Assembly: GCA_024666565.1 (NCBI GenBank)
Contig: CP088295.1
Span: 1,798,001-1,862,000, forward strand
DNA length: 64,000 nt
DNA from: Svornostia abyssi
GTDB lineage: Bacteria > Actinomycetota > Thermoleophilia > Solirubrobacterales > Solirubrobacteraceae
Direction of reading: 5' to 3'
Both the position numbers and the translations under genes were made by a program. The notes under the pieces were generated by a model, which was not told the DNA's origin, did not search any database, and was given only the letters and a program-made list of their open reading frames with translations. Positions 52,169-61,453 of the stretch are shown here, in pieces. Position 1 is the first letter of the stretch; each line of letters begins with the position of its first letter.

Positions 52169-53978
52169 ATGATGAAGGTCTCTGTCCGTGGGCTCGGCTT
52201 CGCCGTGCCCTTCCTCGCCGCGCTCGGCCTGGCGACGTCCGCGAACGCGGCGTTCGTGCAGGGCCCCGCCGGTGAAGCGTTCTACACGCCGCCGTCGCCG
52301 CTGCCCGCAGGCGGACAGGGGGACCTCGTCTCCTGGCGTGCCGCCACGGTGAACCTCGGCGCCGGCGCGCCCGCGGTCCGCGCGTACAACGTCATGTACC
52401 GGTCGACGGACGCGAAGGGCGCGTCCAAGCTCGTCACCGGCACGGTCATGGTCCCGACGACCGGGTTCTCCGGCGCGCGGCCAGTCGTCTCCTACGCGCC
52501 GGGCACCGCCGGCCTCGGCCCGCAGTGCGCGCCGTCGAAGCAGCTCGCCGCCGGCGGCTGGTACGAGAAGACGAACGTCGTCGCCGCGCTCAAGAAGGGC
52601 TGGGCGGTCGCCACGACCGACTACGCCGGCTACACCAAGGGCACGCGTCCGACGTACCTCGACGGCTCCTCGGAGGGCCGCAACGTCCTCGACATCGTCA
52701 AGGCGGCGTCGCAGGTGCCGGGCTCCGGTCTCGTCGCGAACACCAAGGTGGGCGTCTGGGGCTACTCGCAGGGCGGCCAGGCGGCCGGCTTCGCGGGTGA
52801 GCTCAAGTCCACGTACGCGCCCGCCGTCAACCTCGTCGGCGTCGCCGCGGGCGGCGTGCCGGGTGACTTCCAGCGGACCGCCCGCAACCTCGACGGCAAG
52901 CCGGGCGCTGCGTTCCTGCTCGCCGGCGTGCTCGGGCTCTACGAGCAGTACCCGGAGCTCATCCCGTTCGACCTCGTCGTCAACGACGCGGGGCGTGCGG
53001 CCAGCGATGCCGCCCGCGGGATGTGCGTGTTCAAGGCACTGAACGAGTACGGCGGCACGAACATCAACGACTTCACCAACGGGGACGTCGACCTCGAGGC
53101 CATCATGAGCATCGCTTCCGTCAAGGAGGCGCTCGACAAGCAGAAGCTCGGCACGCGCACCGTCCCGGTGCCGGTGTACCAGTACCACGGCCAGGCGGAC
53201 GAGTTCATCCCGCTCGACCAGGCCCATGACCTGAAGAAGGCGTGGTGCGCGCGTGGGGTGAAGGTGAAGTTCGACCTGTACAAGTCCGAGCACATCGTCA
53301 CGCAGACGCAGGCCGGCACGTACGCGACGAACTGGCTCGACACGCGGTTCAAGAACCAGGCGATCCAGTCGAACTGCAACACCGCGCCGACCCCGCCGAG
53401 CACGGCGGTGTCGAACGCTCAGAACGACCTGCTGTTCGGGCTGGACAAGTGGATCCTCAGCGGCAACATCTACCTCGACCGCATGAGCTCCCGCCTGACG
53501 CTGCCGGCCGGCTCGACGTTCTCCGGTCTGGCGAACATCACGACGGGCTCGCTGTCGAGCCCCGCCAACGGCATCTTCGTCCCGGACTTCAACGGGACGG
53601 TGAACCTCGGCATTCAGGTCGGCGTCCGGGTGGGCGTGCAGCAGGCCGCGGCCTGGACGGGCACGTCGACCCTGGATGACAACGGCGTCGTCCGGCTCGC
53701 CGGCACGGTGCCCGCGATCGTCCGGATCAAGACGCTGAAGCTCGGGGTCATCACGCTCGGCGCGAACTGCCGGACGAAGTTCCCGGTGCAGATCCCCCTA
53801 CTCCTTCGAGGGGAGCGTCGGGGACATCGGCGCGGGCCTGCTCACGTCGAGCCGGACGGCCTCGATCCCGGAGTTCGTGGACTGCGGCGCCTACGGCCCG
53901 CTGCTGAGCGCGCTGGCCTCGGCCCCGAACAACCGGTTCACGTTCACGCAGACGCCGCCGCCGCCGGTCGCGTACTGA
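52169..53978 (+). CDS. Secreted lipase/esterase of the LIP family (frameshifted near 3' end)
   Basis: Removing one C from the run 53794-53798 gives about 602 residues. The signal peptide is GFAVPFLAALGLATSANA. The alpha/beta-hydrolase domain matches secretory (LIP-type) lipases: VVSYAPGTAGLGPQCAPSK, nucleophile Ser200 in GVWGYSQGGQAAG, YHGQADEFIPLDQ with the acid, and His in KSEHIVTQT. A C-terminal domain of unknown type follows (ILSGNIYLDRMSSRLTLPAG). Past the shift the frame reads YSFEGSVGDIGAGLLTSSRT and ends FTQTPPPPVAY. It probably hydrolyses extracellular lipids. A hairpin follows the stop. Confidence 0.87.
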
Positions 53979-54000
53979 GTGGGCTGAGGCCCCAGGTCCC

Positions 54001-54030
54001 GCTGCGGCCGTCCCTCGGGGCGGCCGCAGC
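54001..54030 (+). terminator. Terminator after the lipase gene
   Basis: GCTGCGGCCG (54001-54010) and CGGCCGCAGC (54021-54030) form a perfect ten-pair stem with a ten-base loop. It lies 22 bases after the lipase stop and 16 bases before the AIM24 gene. Confidence 0.7.
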
Positions 54031-54046
54031 CGGTTAAGGTCGGGCG

Positions 54047-54721
54047 ATGAGCGATTCCGATCAGGCGTTCGGCCGGTTCGACGAGGTCGAGACGGGCGAT
54101 GCGTTCACCCTGCAGAACCAGTGGCTGCTGAAGGTCGAGCTCGCGGAGGGCTCGGTCATGGCGCGGAGCGGCTCGATGGTCGCCTACCAGGGCGACGTGC
54201 GGTTCGAGCACAAGGGCGGCGGGCTCGGCCGGCTGCTGAAGAAGGCCGCGACGGGGGAGGGCCTGCGTCTCATGCAGGCCTCGGGATCGGGCGAGCTGTT
54301 CCTCGCCGACCAGGCGATGCTCGTGCACGTCATGCGGCTGGACAACGACGCGGTCACGGTCAACGGCCGCAACATCCTCGCCTTCGAGGAGGGGATCGAG
54401 TGGGACATCACCCGGGTGAAGGGCGGCACCGCGGGCATGCTCGCCGGCGGCCTGTTCAACGTCCACCTGCGCGGGACCGGCACCGTCGCGCTCGTGTCGG
54501 ACGGTCAGCCGGTGCGGCTGCAGGTCCACGACGCGCCGACGTTCGCCGATCCACAGGCCGCCATCGCGTGGTCGAGCGGTGTGACCACCACGCTGAAGAC
54601 CGACATGCAGGCGAAGTCATTCATCGGCATGGGCTCGGGCGAGAGCTTCCAGCTGGGGTTCTCCGGTCAGGGGTGGGTGCTCGTGCAGCCCTCCGAGGGT
54701 CGGATGGTGGTCACCACGTAG
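54047..54721 (+). CDS. AIM24 family protein
   Basis: A 224-residue all-beta protein of the AIM24/TRAP-like family: VMARSGSMVAYQGDVRFEHK, GLRLMQASGSGELFLADQAM, VNGRNILAFEEGIEWDI and GLFNVHLRGTGTVALVS are characteristic. Bacterial members have no firm function; the yeast namesake acts in mitochondrial membrane organisation. The ATG at 54047 follows the lipase terminator. It converges with the ABM-like gene (one base between stops). Confidence 0.88.
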   Translation: MSDSDQAFGRFDEVETGDAFTLQNQWLLKVELAEGSVMARSGSMVAYQGDVRFEHKGGGLGRLLKKAATGEGLRLMQASGSGELFLADQAMLVHVMRLDNDAVTVNGRNILAFEEGIEWDITRVKGGTAGMLAGGLFNVHLRGTGTVALVSDGQPVRLQVHDAPTFADPQAAIAWSSGVTTTLKTDMQAKSFIGMGSGESFQLGFSGQGWVLVQPSEGRMVVTT

Positions 54722-54722
54722 G

Positions 54723-55043
54723 TCAGTGGTGGGCGGGTTCGAGCAGATCGGCCTTCGCCCGGCTGACGGCGACCTCGCCGCCCATGACGCCCATGCGGTG
54801 GATGTCGACGTCCTCCATCTCCTGGGTGATCCACTCGTGCGCGAGCTCGTTGGACCGCTCGGACTGCTCGGCCTTCTCGAAGATCGTCATGGAAGCGATC
54901 CGGCCGTTGCCGAGGTCGAGGCACTGGTACGAGATGAATCCGGGCTCCTGGGCGAGGGCCTCGGCGAAGTCGCGATCGACGCGATGCATGAACGCGTCGG
55001 CGGCCTCGGGGTCGATGCGGTAGGTGCGGATGCTGGCGAACAT
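54723..55043 (-). CDS. ABM-like dimeric alpha/beta-barrel protein
   Basis: A 106-residue protein with the antibiotic-biosynthesis-monooxygenase fold pattern: FASIRTYRIDPEAADAFMHR, EPGFISYQCLDLGNGRIASM, IFEKAEQSERSNELAHEWI. Such small proteins act as monooxygenases or heme-degrading enzymes, or have unknown roles. It follows the SnoaL-like gene by 21 bases, so the two are probably one unit. Confidence 0.72.
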   Translation of the reverse strand: MFASIRTYRIDPEAADAFMHRVDRDFAEALAQEPGFISYQCLDLGNGRIASMTIFEKAEQSERSNELAHEWITQEMEDVDIHRMGVMGGEVAVSRAKADLLEPAHH

Positions 55044-55064
55044 TGGGTGGTCCCCTCTCGTGGG

Positions 55065-55502
55065 TCAGCCGGCCGCGTTGGCGAGCTGGGGCAGGGCGTG
55101 CAGCTGGCGGTACAGGCCGGCCGCGTCGGTGTACGTGGTCTCGGAGGCGATCTCGCCGTTGGCGTCCAGGCGGATGACGTTGCAGCCGGCCATGTTCGCG
55201 GGGTATCCCGTGGCGGCCAGGCCGATGAGGTCGCCGAGGTGGGTCCCGTCGGACCGCCACTCCTCGCAGATGAGGTCGCCCTCGCAGACGACGCGCGTCG
55301 CGCGCACCCGCAGATCGGGGAACGCCCGCATGTAGGTCTCGGCGGCGTTGCGGATCGCCGTGCGCCCGTGCAGCGCCTCGGTGAGCGTGATGTCGCGCGA
55401 CACCGCGTCGGGCGCGTAACAGGCGGCGACGCCGTCAGGGTCGTGTGCGTTCCACGCGCCGGTGAGCCGGTCGATGAGATCGGCGCACTGCTGGTGCGTC
55501 AT
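55065..55502 (-). CDS. SnoaL-like polyketide-cyclase family / ester cyclase
   Basis: A 145-residue protein of the SnoaL-like ester-cyclase group: LTGAWNAHDPDGVAACYAPD, RDITLTEALHGRTAIRN and YMRAFPDLRVRATRVVCEGD are typical, then EEWRSDGTHLGDLIGLAATG. AAGGAG six bases before ATG 55502 fixes the start. It is first in a pair with the ABM-like gene. Real substrates are unknown for most members. Confidence 0.85.
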   Translation of the reverse strand: MTHQQCADLIDRLTGAWNAHDPDGVAACYAPDAVSRDITLTEALHGRTAIRNAAETYMRAFPDLRVRATRVVCEGDLICEEWRSDGTHLGDLIGLAATGYPANMAGCNVIRLDANGEIASETTYTDAAGLYRQLHALPQLANAAG

Positions 55503-55581
55503 GACGATCTCCTTCCTGGTTGGGAACCCCCACCACCCCCGACGGTACGCCCGCCCGCGCGGGGGTGCAAGGATGAACCGC

Positions 55582-56121
55582 ATGCCCGACGCGCCCGCCC
55601 CCGAGCCGCACCGCGCGACCGTCTCCTTCCACGAACCGGGGGACGTCCTGCCGCACCTGCTCGGGCTCGACGGGCTCGCGTACGTCGAGGCGGTTCGCGA
55701 CGGGAAGCTTCCGCCGGACCCGCTCATGGAGGCCATGGGGATCACGGTCGTCGAGGCCGAGCGCGGCCGGGTGGTCATGGAGGCCGTGCCGCAGCGCCAC
55801 CACCTCAACCTCGGTGGGATCGTGCACGGCGGGTTCCTCGCGACGATCCTCGACGCGACGACGGGCTTCGCGCTGCACAGCACCCTGGCCGCCCAGTCGA
55901 CGGCGCCGCACGTCGCCGTCGCCTACCAGTTCCTGCGCGCCGGGCTGCCGGGGGTGCGGATGCGCTGCGAGGCGCACGTGCTGCGCACCGGCACCCGTCT
56001 TGGCCATGTCCGCGCGGAGCTCGCCGACGAGAACGGGCGCCAGCTCGCGACCGCGGAGACGACGCACGCGGTGCTGATCGTCGAGGGCATGGATCACATG
56101 CAGGCTGGCCCGTCCGCATAG
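55582..56121 (+). CDS. PaaI-type hotdog-fold thioesterase
   Basis: A 179-residue hotdog protein. The core is RHHLNLGGIVHGGFLATILD (the HGG and helix-Asp pattern of PaaI thioesterases), then TGFALHSTLA, HVAVAYQFLRAG and RLGHVRAELADENGRQLATA. It probably hydrolyses an acyl-CoA. AAGGA eight bases before ATG 55582 supports that start; ATG 55573 would add three residues. It diverges from the SnoaL-like gene. Confidence 0.87.
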   Translation: MPDAPAPEPHRATVSFHEPGDVLPHLLGLDGLAYVEAVRDGKLPPDPLMEAMGITVVEAERGRVVMEAVPQRHHLNLGGIVHGGFLATILDATTGFALHSTLAAQSTAPHVAVAYQFLRAGLPGVRMRCEAHVLRTGTRLGHVRAELADENGRQLATAETTHAVLIVEGMDHMQAGPSA

Positions 56122-56174
56122 GACAGCGCGTCCTGGTTGCGCCGGGTTCTCTGCGGGAGTACCGTCGAACGACC

Positions 56175-57503
56175 ATGCGCGGCGCCACTGCCAGGTGCGG
56201 CGCGATCGTCCTGCTCGCGCTCCTGCTGACCGCCGGCACCGCCGGGGCGCAGGCGCCCGCGCCGCCGTTCGGCGGGCAGATCGTCTACTCCACCGTCACC
56301 GTGCAGCCGGGGGAGTTCAAGACGTGGACCGTCACGTGCCCGAAGGGCTACGTGCAGGTCGGGCAATGGATCGGGCCGCGACCGGCGCAGGTCAACGCCT
56401 GGTACGCGTCGGCGCCGAGCGGTGGCCGGACCGCCGTGTTCCGCGCGTCGTCGACATCCACGGTCGCCACCCAGATCACGGTGGCGGTCACGTGCGTCAA
56501 GCCGCGCCCGGTGAAGCTGAAGGCCGGCACGACGCTGAGGATCGTGATCCGCCCCAAGCGCGTCCGGTTCACGGTGCAGCCCGGGGCGACGAAGACCGTG
56601 CGGTTGGAGTGCCCGGCGGACACCGCGTTGCTGTCCAGCGGGGTCGCGCCGGTGTCGACGCGAACCCGTGTCCTGGCGCTCAGCGACGCACGCGCGTTCC
56701 CTGACGGAGCCCACGTCGTCGATCTGATCACCGCGGAGGATCTGGCCAAGGTGACCACCCGCAACGGCGGGACCACCGCCGTGGAGCTCCTGGCGCACGC
56801 GAACTGCGGGCAGCTCGTGTCCGACGAGGAGTCCGAGGCGATCGACGTCACGCTCCGCGGGATTCGTCAGCGCATCGCCGAGGACATCTTCGAGCGGACC
56901 GGCCGGTGCCCGAGCGGCAGCTTCCCGGTCGGTGCGGGCTTTGACGCCCCGAGCGGGCTGGACGTCGCCGCGCTGCTGGCGCCCGCAGGGCGCCGCGGGG
57001 TGGAGTTCCTTCTGGACCTCGGCGAGCTGCCCGCGGCACCGCGGACCTTCGAGTTCCTCGTGACCTGCCTGGACGGGGAGATCCTCGGCATCCGCGGGAC
57101 CCCGCCGAAGTTCACGACGAACCGGACCCCGGTGAGCACGGCGCCGGCGCCCACGACGCCGACCCCGTCCACACCCACGCCGACGGCCCCCACCGGCCGC
57201 GCGACCTTCACGCTCTTCGTCGACCCGTTCGAGATGGACTTCACCGCGGTGTTCGATCAGGCGGGCAGCGGGTTCGCCATCGAGCTGGGCAACGGCACCG
57301 TCACGAACTCGCTCGATCCGCCGGGCTTCACGTGCACACGCACCATGCGCCGGTACGAGTGCCTGGGCAACGTCGGCGCGGCGGCTCCGATCACCGGACG
57401 GGTGCGGCAGTCCGCTGCTTTCTCCAGCGGGCAGACGTCGCGCCTGCTGTTCCGCAGCATCGAGGGGACGTTCACCGACGTGGGCGGTTACGCGATCCCG
57501 TAG
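56175..57503 (+). CDS. Secreted hypothetical protein with repeated Cys-containing beta domains
   Basis: A 442-residue exported protein: signal peptide RCGAIVLLALLLTAGTAGA. Three segments share a pattern in which a cysteine follows a charged strand (FKTWTVTCPKGYVQVGQWIG, KTVRLECPADTALLSSGVAP, ERTGRCPSGSFPVGAGFD). This suggests repeats of one beta domain, two of them ending in VTC or TCL strands. A threonine/proline linker (PTTPTPSTPTPTAPTG) precedes a last domain with two cysteines (TCTRTMRRYECLG). I recognise no family. The ATG at 56175 puts the signal peptide first. Confidence 0.68.
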   Translation: MRGATARCGAIVLLALLLTAGTAGAQAPAPPFGGQIVYSTVTVQPGEFKTWTVTCPKGYVQVGQWIGPRPAQVNAWYASAPSGGRTAVFRASSTSTVATQITVAVTCVKPRPVKLKAGTTLRIVIRPKRVRFTVQPGATKTVRLECPADTALLSSGVAPVSTRTRVLALSDARAFPDGAHVVDLITAEDLAKVTTRNGGTTAVELLAHANCGQLVSDEESEAIDVTLRGIRQRIAEDIFERTGRCPSGSFPVGAGFDAPSGLDVAALLAPAGRRGVEFLLDLGELPAAPRTFEFLVTCLDGEILGIRGTPPKFTTNRTPVSTAPAPTTPTPSTPTPTAPTGRATFTLFVDPFEMDFTAVFDQAGSGFAIELGNGTVTNSLDPPGFTCTRTMRRYECLGNVGAAAPITGRVRQSAAFSSGQTSRLLFRSIEGTFTDVGGYAIP

Positions 57504-57518
57504 CGCTACCTTCGGGCC

Positions 57519-58272
57519 ATGCGCCCGCTCGCCCTCACCCTCGCGGTGCTCGGCCTCGCCCTGGCCGTCGCGGCGCCCGCGAGCGCCGCGCGCTGGCAGC
57601 CCGACGTCGCGGCCGCGCGCGCCTACGCGCTCCAGCGGCCCGGCGTGGAGTCGTTCTCCGTCCGTGACGGCACGCGGGCGTGGGGGGTACCAGCCGCGCC
57701 GCGTCGTGCGGACCGCGAGCCTCATCAAGACCATGCTGATGCTCGCCTACCTGCGGCGCGAGGACGTCCGCTTCCGGCCGCTCGGGGCCGACCAGAAGGC
57801 GCTGCTCGACCCGATGATCCGCAAGTCCGACAACTGGACGGCCACGCGCGCGCGGTCCATCGTCGGCGACGAGGGGCTGCGGCGTGTCGCACGCGCGGCG
57901 GGGATGCGGAGCTTCTGGCCCGCGCCGATCTGGGGCGGCAGCAGCACGACCGCCCGCGACCAGGCCGTGCTCTTTCAGCGCGTCGAGGCGCTGCTGCCAC
58001 CGCGCCACCGCGCGTACGGGATGCGGCTGCTGCGGACGATCGTCCCGTCGCAGCGGTGGGGTGTCGCGCGCGTGGTGCCCGACGGCTGGCGGATCTACTT
58101 CAAGGGCGGCTGGGGTTCGGGGACCGGGGCGGTCGACCACCAGGCCGCGCTGCTCGTCCGCGGCGAGCGGCGGGTGACGCTGGCGATCACGACGACGGCG
58201 AACCCGAGCCACAAGGAGGGCAAGGTCACGCTCCGAGGGATCTCGGCGCGGCTCCTGCGGGGCCTGCGCTGA
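57519..58272 (+). CDS. Secreted class-A beta-lactamase-like serine hydrolase (frameshifted)
   Basis: Removing one G from the run 57682-57687 yields about 250 residues. Signal peptide LALTLAVLGLALAVAAPASA, then VRDGTRAWGYQPRRVVRTAS. SxxK is SLIK in RTASLIKTMLMLAYL; the second motif is SDN in IRKSDNWTATRA; the third is KGG in YFKGGWGSGTGAV. This is the class A beta-lactamase/PBP-like fold without the usual Glu166 loop clearly visible. The role may be wall-linked rather than antibiotic resistance. It converges on the SGNH gene with no gap. Confidence 0.78.
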
Positions 58273-59478
58273 TCAGCGCGCGGTGAGCCGGACCGTCGGG
58301 CGCGGCGCGTCCCCGACGTAGGCCGAGACCTGCACCTTCTTGCCACGGGCGGCGCGCCGGGTGAGCTTCACCCGGACGGTGGCGGTCTTGCCCGGGGCGA
58401 GCCGGACGCGGGCGACGCCCAGCTGCCGGCCGCCCTGGCGGACGACGACGCGAATGCGGCACGTGCGCGGCCGGTCCGAGGCGCAGCGGACCCAGACGCG
58501 CAACGACCGGCGGTCGGCGGCCAGGCGCGGCGCGCCGAAGCGGGCGGGGGCCGTTGCCCCTTCCCCGAGCACCTCGCTCTGCGGGGCCTCGACCTTCGTG
58601 CCCGCGGTCGACGGGGTCCCGAACGAGACCGGCGCCTCGGTGGCGCTGCCGTTCCCGGCCGGCGGGTCCGGCTGCTCGCGGACGGGCGGGGTCACGGCGT
58701 CGTAGCCGAGTGCGGCCCAGATGAGGTTCGCGTAGGCCTCGTGGCCGGCGGCCGACGGATGCGGGTCGGCGGCCTGGCAGGCGAGGAGGTACGTGCAGAT
58801 CGCGGTGTCCTGGTCGTCGGGCGGCGCGTTGAAGACGGGGTGGGGGTCGACGAAGACCGCCCCCGCGCCGGTCGCGGCGCTGCGCAGACGCTGGTTGAAC
58901 GCGGCGTGCGCGGCGTACCGGGCGCCCTGGCCGGGCTGGCCGAGGCTCAGCGGGTCGCCGTAGCCGGTGACGACGAGGTCGGCGGTCGGGGCGGCAGCGC
59001 GCAGCGCGGTGGTGATCTGGCCGATCCGGGCCTGCATGGCGTCGAGGTCGTCTCCGTTGAGGAGGTCGTTGCCGCCGGCGGTGACGACGATCGGGCTGAC
59101 CTCGCCCGGGTGCGCGGCAAGGAACGCGAGCGCGGCGTCGAGCTGGCTGCCGGTGTGCGGGTCGTACTGGAGGTTGCCCTGGCAGGCGGAGGCGGCGGGT
59201 CCGATCAGCGACGCGGTCGTCGCGCCCGGGCAGCTGTAGTTCACGGCGGTGTGGCCGGGACGCAGGGGTTGCAGGCGCTGTTCGAGGAGATCGACGAAGC
59301 TCGTGAAGCGCGCGCCGGAGCCGGGCGCGCCGTTGACGACGCCGTAGGGCACGGAGTCGCCGATCGCGAGCGTGTACCGCGCCGGCGCCGCGGTCGCGGC
59401 GGGGGCGGCGATCAGCGCGGCGAAGAGCGCGCAGAGCAGCGTGAACACTGCGGGGCGTCGTCCGTGGCGGTGCATCAT
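58273..59478 (-). CDS. Secreted SGNH/GDSL hydrolase with C-terminal beta module
   Basis: About 401 residues. Signal peptide FTLLCALFAALIAAPAATAA. SGNH blocks: LAIGDSVPYG (Ser), NYSCPGATTASLIGP (Gly), VVTAGGNDLLN (Asn) and DPHPSAAGH (Asp/His). Cys pairs in YSCPG/SACQG and AICTYLLAC match disulfide-bearing actinobacterial lipases/esterases. A linker leads to a C-terminal beta module (RVWVRCASDRPRTCRIRVVV, ARVRLAPGKTATVRVKLTRR). The start is uncertain: ATG 59478, 59496 or 59517. It probably hydrolyses an extracellular ester. Confidence 0.88.
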   Translation of the reverse strand: MMHRHGRRPAVFTLLCALFAALIAAPAATAAPARYTLAIGDSVPYGVVNGAPGSGARFTSFVDLLEQRLQPLRPGHTAVNYSCPGATTASLIGPAASACQGNLQYDPHTGSQLDAALAFLAAHPGEVSPIVVTAGGNDLLNGDDLDAMQARIGQITTALRAAAPTADLVVTGYGDPLSLGQPGQGARYAAHAAFNQRLRSAATGAGAVFVDPHPVFNAPPDDQDTAICTYLLACQAADPHPSAAGHEAYANLIWAALGYDAVTPPVREQPDPPAGNGSATEAPVSFGTPSTAGTKVEAPQSEVLGEGATAPARFGAPRLAADRRSLRVWVRCASDRPRTCRIRVVVRQGGRQLGVARVRLAPGKTATVRVKLTRRAARGKKVQVSAYVGDAPRPTVRLTAR

Positions 59479-59531
59479 CCCGGGTAGTCGGCGCATCCGG
59501 CGCGGACTGCAGTCCATTCTGGCAGGTGGGT

Positions 59532-61346
59532 CTACTCGCCCGGGGCGGCGGGCTCGGGTGCGGCCGCGGGCTCGGGTGCGGGAGCCGGTTCGGCGGGCGC
59601 CGGGTTGCCGTAGCGGGTCGTGACCGGCTGGCGCTGCTCTCCGCCGCCGGGGGTGCGGATCACGCGCGTCACGGTGATGGCGAAGTTGCCGCCCGGGATC
59701 GGCTCGCGCGCGCCCGGGACCGCCTGCACGCGGCGGCCACCGTTGTTGCCGTACAGCCGGACGGTCACCGACGTCTCCGTGCTGCTCGTCCGGACGAGGA
59801 TCGGCGTCTTCGTGTCGTTCGTCCAGCGCAGGTCGATGCTCGGGAAGTTCAGCGTCGACTCGCGGCCCGCCGGGTAGCGATCGATGTAGAGGCTGTGCGC
59901 GGTGTGCGCGTCCAGTTGCAGCCCGGCGAAGTACGCGGCGTTGTACATCGTCGTGGAGAACTGCGAGACGCCGCCGCCCACCGACGGCTCCAGCCGGTTG
60001 CCCTCCGCGATGAATGGCGCCTCGACGTAGCCCTTCGCCTCGGTGCGCTCCCCGGCGATGTCGTTGAGCGAGAACGTCCCGCCGACCGGGATCACGGTGC
60101 CGTCGACCACCGACGCGATCTTGCGGATGTTGATGACGCGCGGCTCGCCCGGCGGGTAGTAGGTCGTGAACGTGCCGATGAGGCGGTCGATGCCGCGCGC
60201 CTGCTCGGCGGTCACCGACGCGGCGACGGTCTTGACCGGCAGCTTGATCTCGTGCCGACCGGCGCGGACGGCGCGGTCGATGCGCTTGGCGGCCTCGTCG
60301 CGCTGGACGGCGCGGCCCGCGCGGCCGCCTTCTCGGATCTCGACCTTTGCGCTGCGCGGGCGCCAGCTCACTTCGGCCTTGCCGTCGACGACGACGTCGC
60401 TGCCGCTGGCGGAGAACCGCGCTTCGCGGGCGGGCCGGTCGCGCTTGGCGGCGAGCTCGGCGACGACGGTCTTCAGCGCCGCCGGGTCGGTGCCCAGGCG
60501 GGCATCCCGGCCGCCGTCGAGCGAGCGCAGCGTCACGAGGGTCGCGAGCTGGGAGCTGCGCACCGTGAGCTCCCCGCCGGGCGCGGCGACCCGCAGCGGC
60601 TGCTCGAGGTACGTCTCGGCGCGCCGCGCGATCTCGTCGACCTTCTCCGCGGAGACGGCCTCCCGCACCGTGACCGGAATCGGGACGCTGCGGCCGCGGG
60701 GCTCGCCGAACGCGCGCTCGAGGCGGTCGGCCAGCTCGGTCCGGCGCACGCGGCGCCCGTCACGCGGGGCGGTCGTCTCGACGGCGAGGGTCTCCGGTGA
60801 CGCGCTGATCGCGCCGGGGGAGACGGGGCGGTCGACCTGGCCGGCGACGTCGCGGACGGTGGCGAACAGCTTGGCGCGGTCCACGCGCGTGACCGGCTCG
60901 ACCTCGCGGCCTCCCGTCACCCCGCTGACAACGCCGCGCACGGTCCCGAGCGGTCCGTCGCGCCCGGCGTCCAGCGCGCGCTGCACGGTCGCGTCGACGT
61001 CCGCGGTGTAGCCGGCCTCGCTCGGGCGGACGCTGATGGTGGTGGACCCGACGGCCAGGGTGACCGGCGTATCCGTGTCGAGGACGGGCGCCAGACGCCG
61101 CCGCGCTTCGGCTCGGTCGGCGCCTCCGAGGTCCACGCCCGCGACCTCGGTGCCGGGGAGCACCTTGTCGCCGTACGAGCTGCCGACGACGAGCAGGAGC
61201 AGCACGATCGCGGCGACGCCGCCGAGCACCGCGAGCAGGGCGCCGCGGCGCCGCCGGCGGGGGCGCTCAGGGCGGCGTTCGGGCCGGCGGGGCGGCTCGG
61301 GCGGTTCGTCGAACCAGTCGCGGCGCGTGGCGGAACGGGTCGTCAT
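59532..61346 (-). CDS. VanW family protein with peptidoglycan-binding-4 repeats
   Basis: A 604-residue membrane-anchored protein. A basic N-terminus (RRPERPRRRRRGALLAVLGG) leads into one helix (LLAVLGGVAAIVLLLLVVGS). PG_binding_4 domains fill about 60-370. The VanW domain follows: GTFTTYYPPGEPRVINIRK, IPVGGTFSLNDIAGERTEAK, EPSVGGGVSQFSTTMYNAAY. The tail is Pro/Ala/Glu-rich. VanW proteins sit at the wall and their exact role is not settled, despite the vancomycin name. AAGGAG just before ATG 61346 fixes the start. Confidence 0.92.
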   Translation of the reverse strand: MTTRSATRRDWFDEPPEPPRRPERRPERPRRRRRGALLAVLGGVAAIVLLLLVVGSSYGDKVLPGTEVAGVDLGGADRAEARRRLAPVLDTDTPVTLAVGSTTISVRPSEAGYTADVDATVQRALDAGRDGPLGTVRGVVSGVTGGREVEPVTRVDRAKLFATVRDVAGQVDRPVSPGAISASPETLAVETTAPRDGRRVRRTELADRLERAFGEPRGRSVPIPVTVREAVSAEKVDEIARRAETYLEQPLRVAAPGGELTVRSSQLATLVTLRSLDGGRDARLGTDPAALKTVVAELAAKRDRPAREARFSASGSDVVVDGKAEVSWRPRSAKVEIREGGRAGRAVQRDEAAKRIDRAVRAGRHEIKLPVKTVAASVTAEQARGIDRLIGTFTTYYPPGEPRVINIRKIASVVDGTVIPVGGTFSLNDIAGERTEAKGYVEAPFIAEGNRLEPSVGGGVSQFSTTMYNAAYFAGLQLDAHTAHSLYIDRYPAGRESTLNFPSIDLRWTNDTKTPILVRTSSTETSVTVRLYGNNGGRRVQAVPGAREPIPGGNFAITVTRVIRTPGGGEQRQPVTTRYGNPAPAEPAPAPEPAAAPEPAAPGE

Positions 61347-61453
61347 GCGCTCCTTCACGGTACGCCCTCTGCGGCCGGATCCCTGGAAGTCACCGTGCAA
61401 ACCGTCCGGCGAGGTCCGGCGCTCCCCGCCTGAGGCTGCGGTAGCGTCGGTCC

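Noticed and set aside
61347..61453. Regulatory structure between vanW-like and glutamate dehydrogenase genes
   Set aside because: The 107 bases show no convincing inverted repeat or promoter boxes beyond chance for this base composition.
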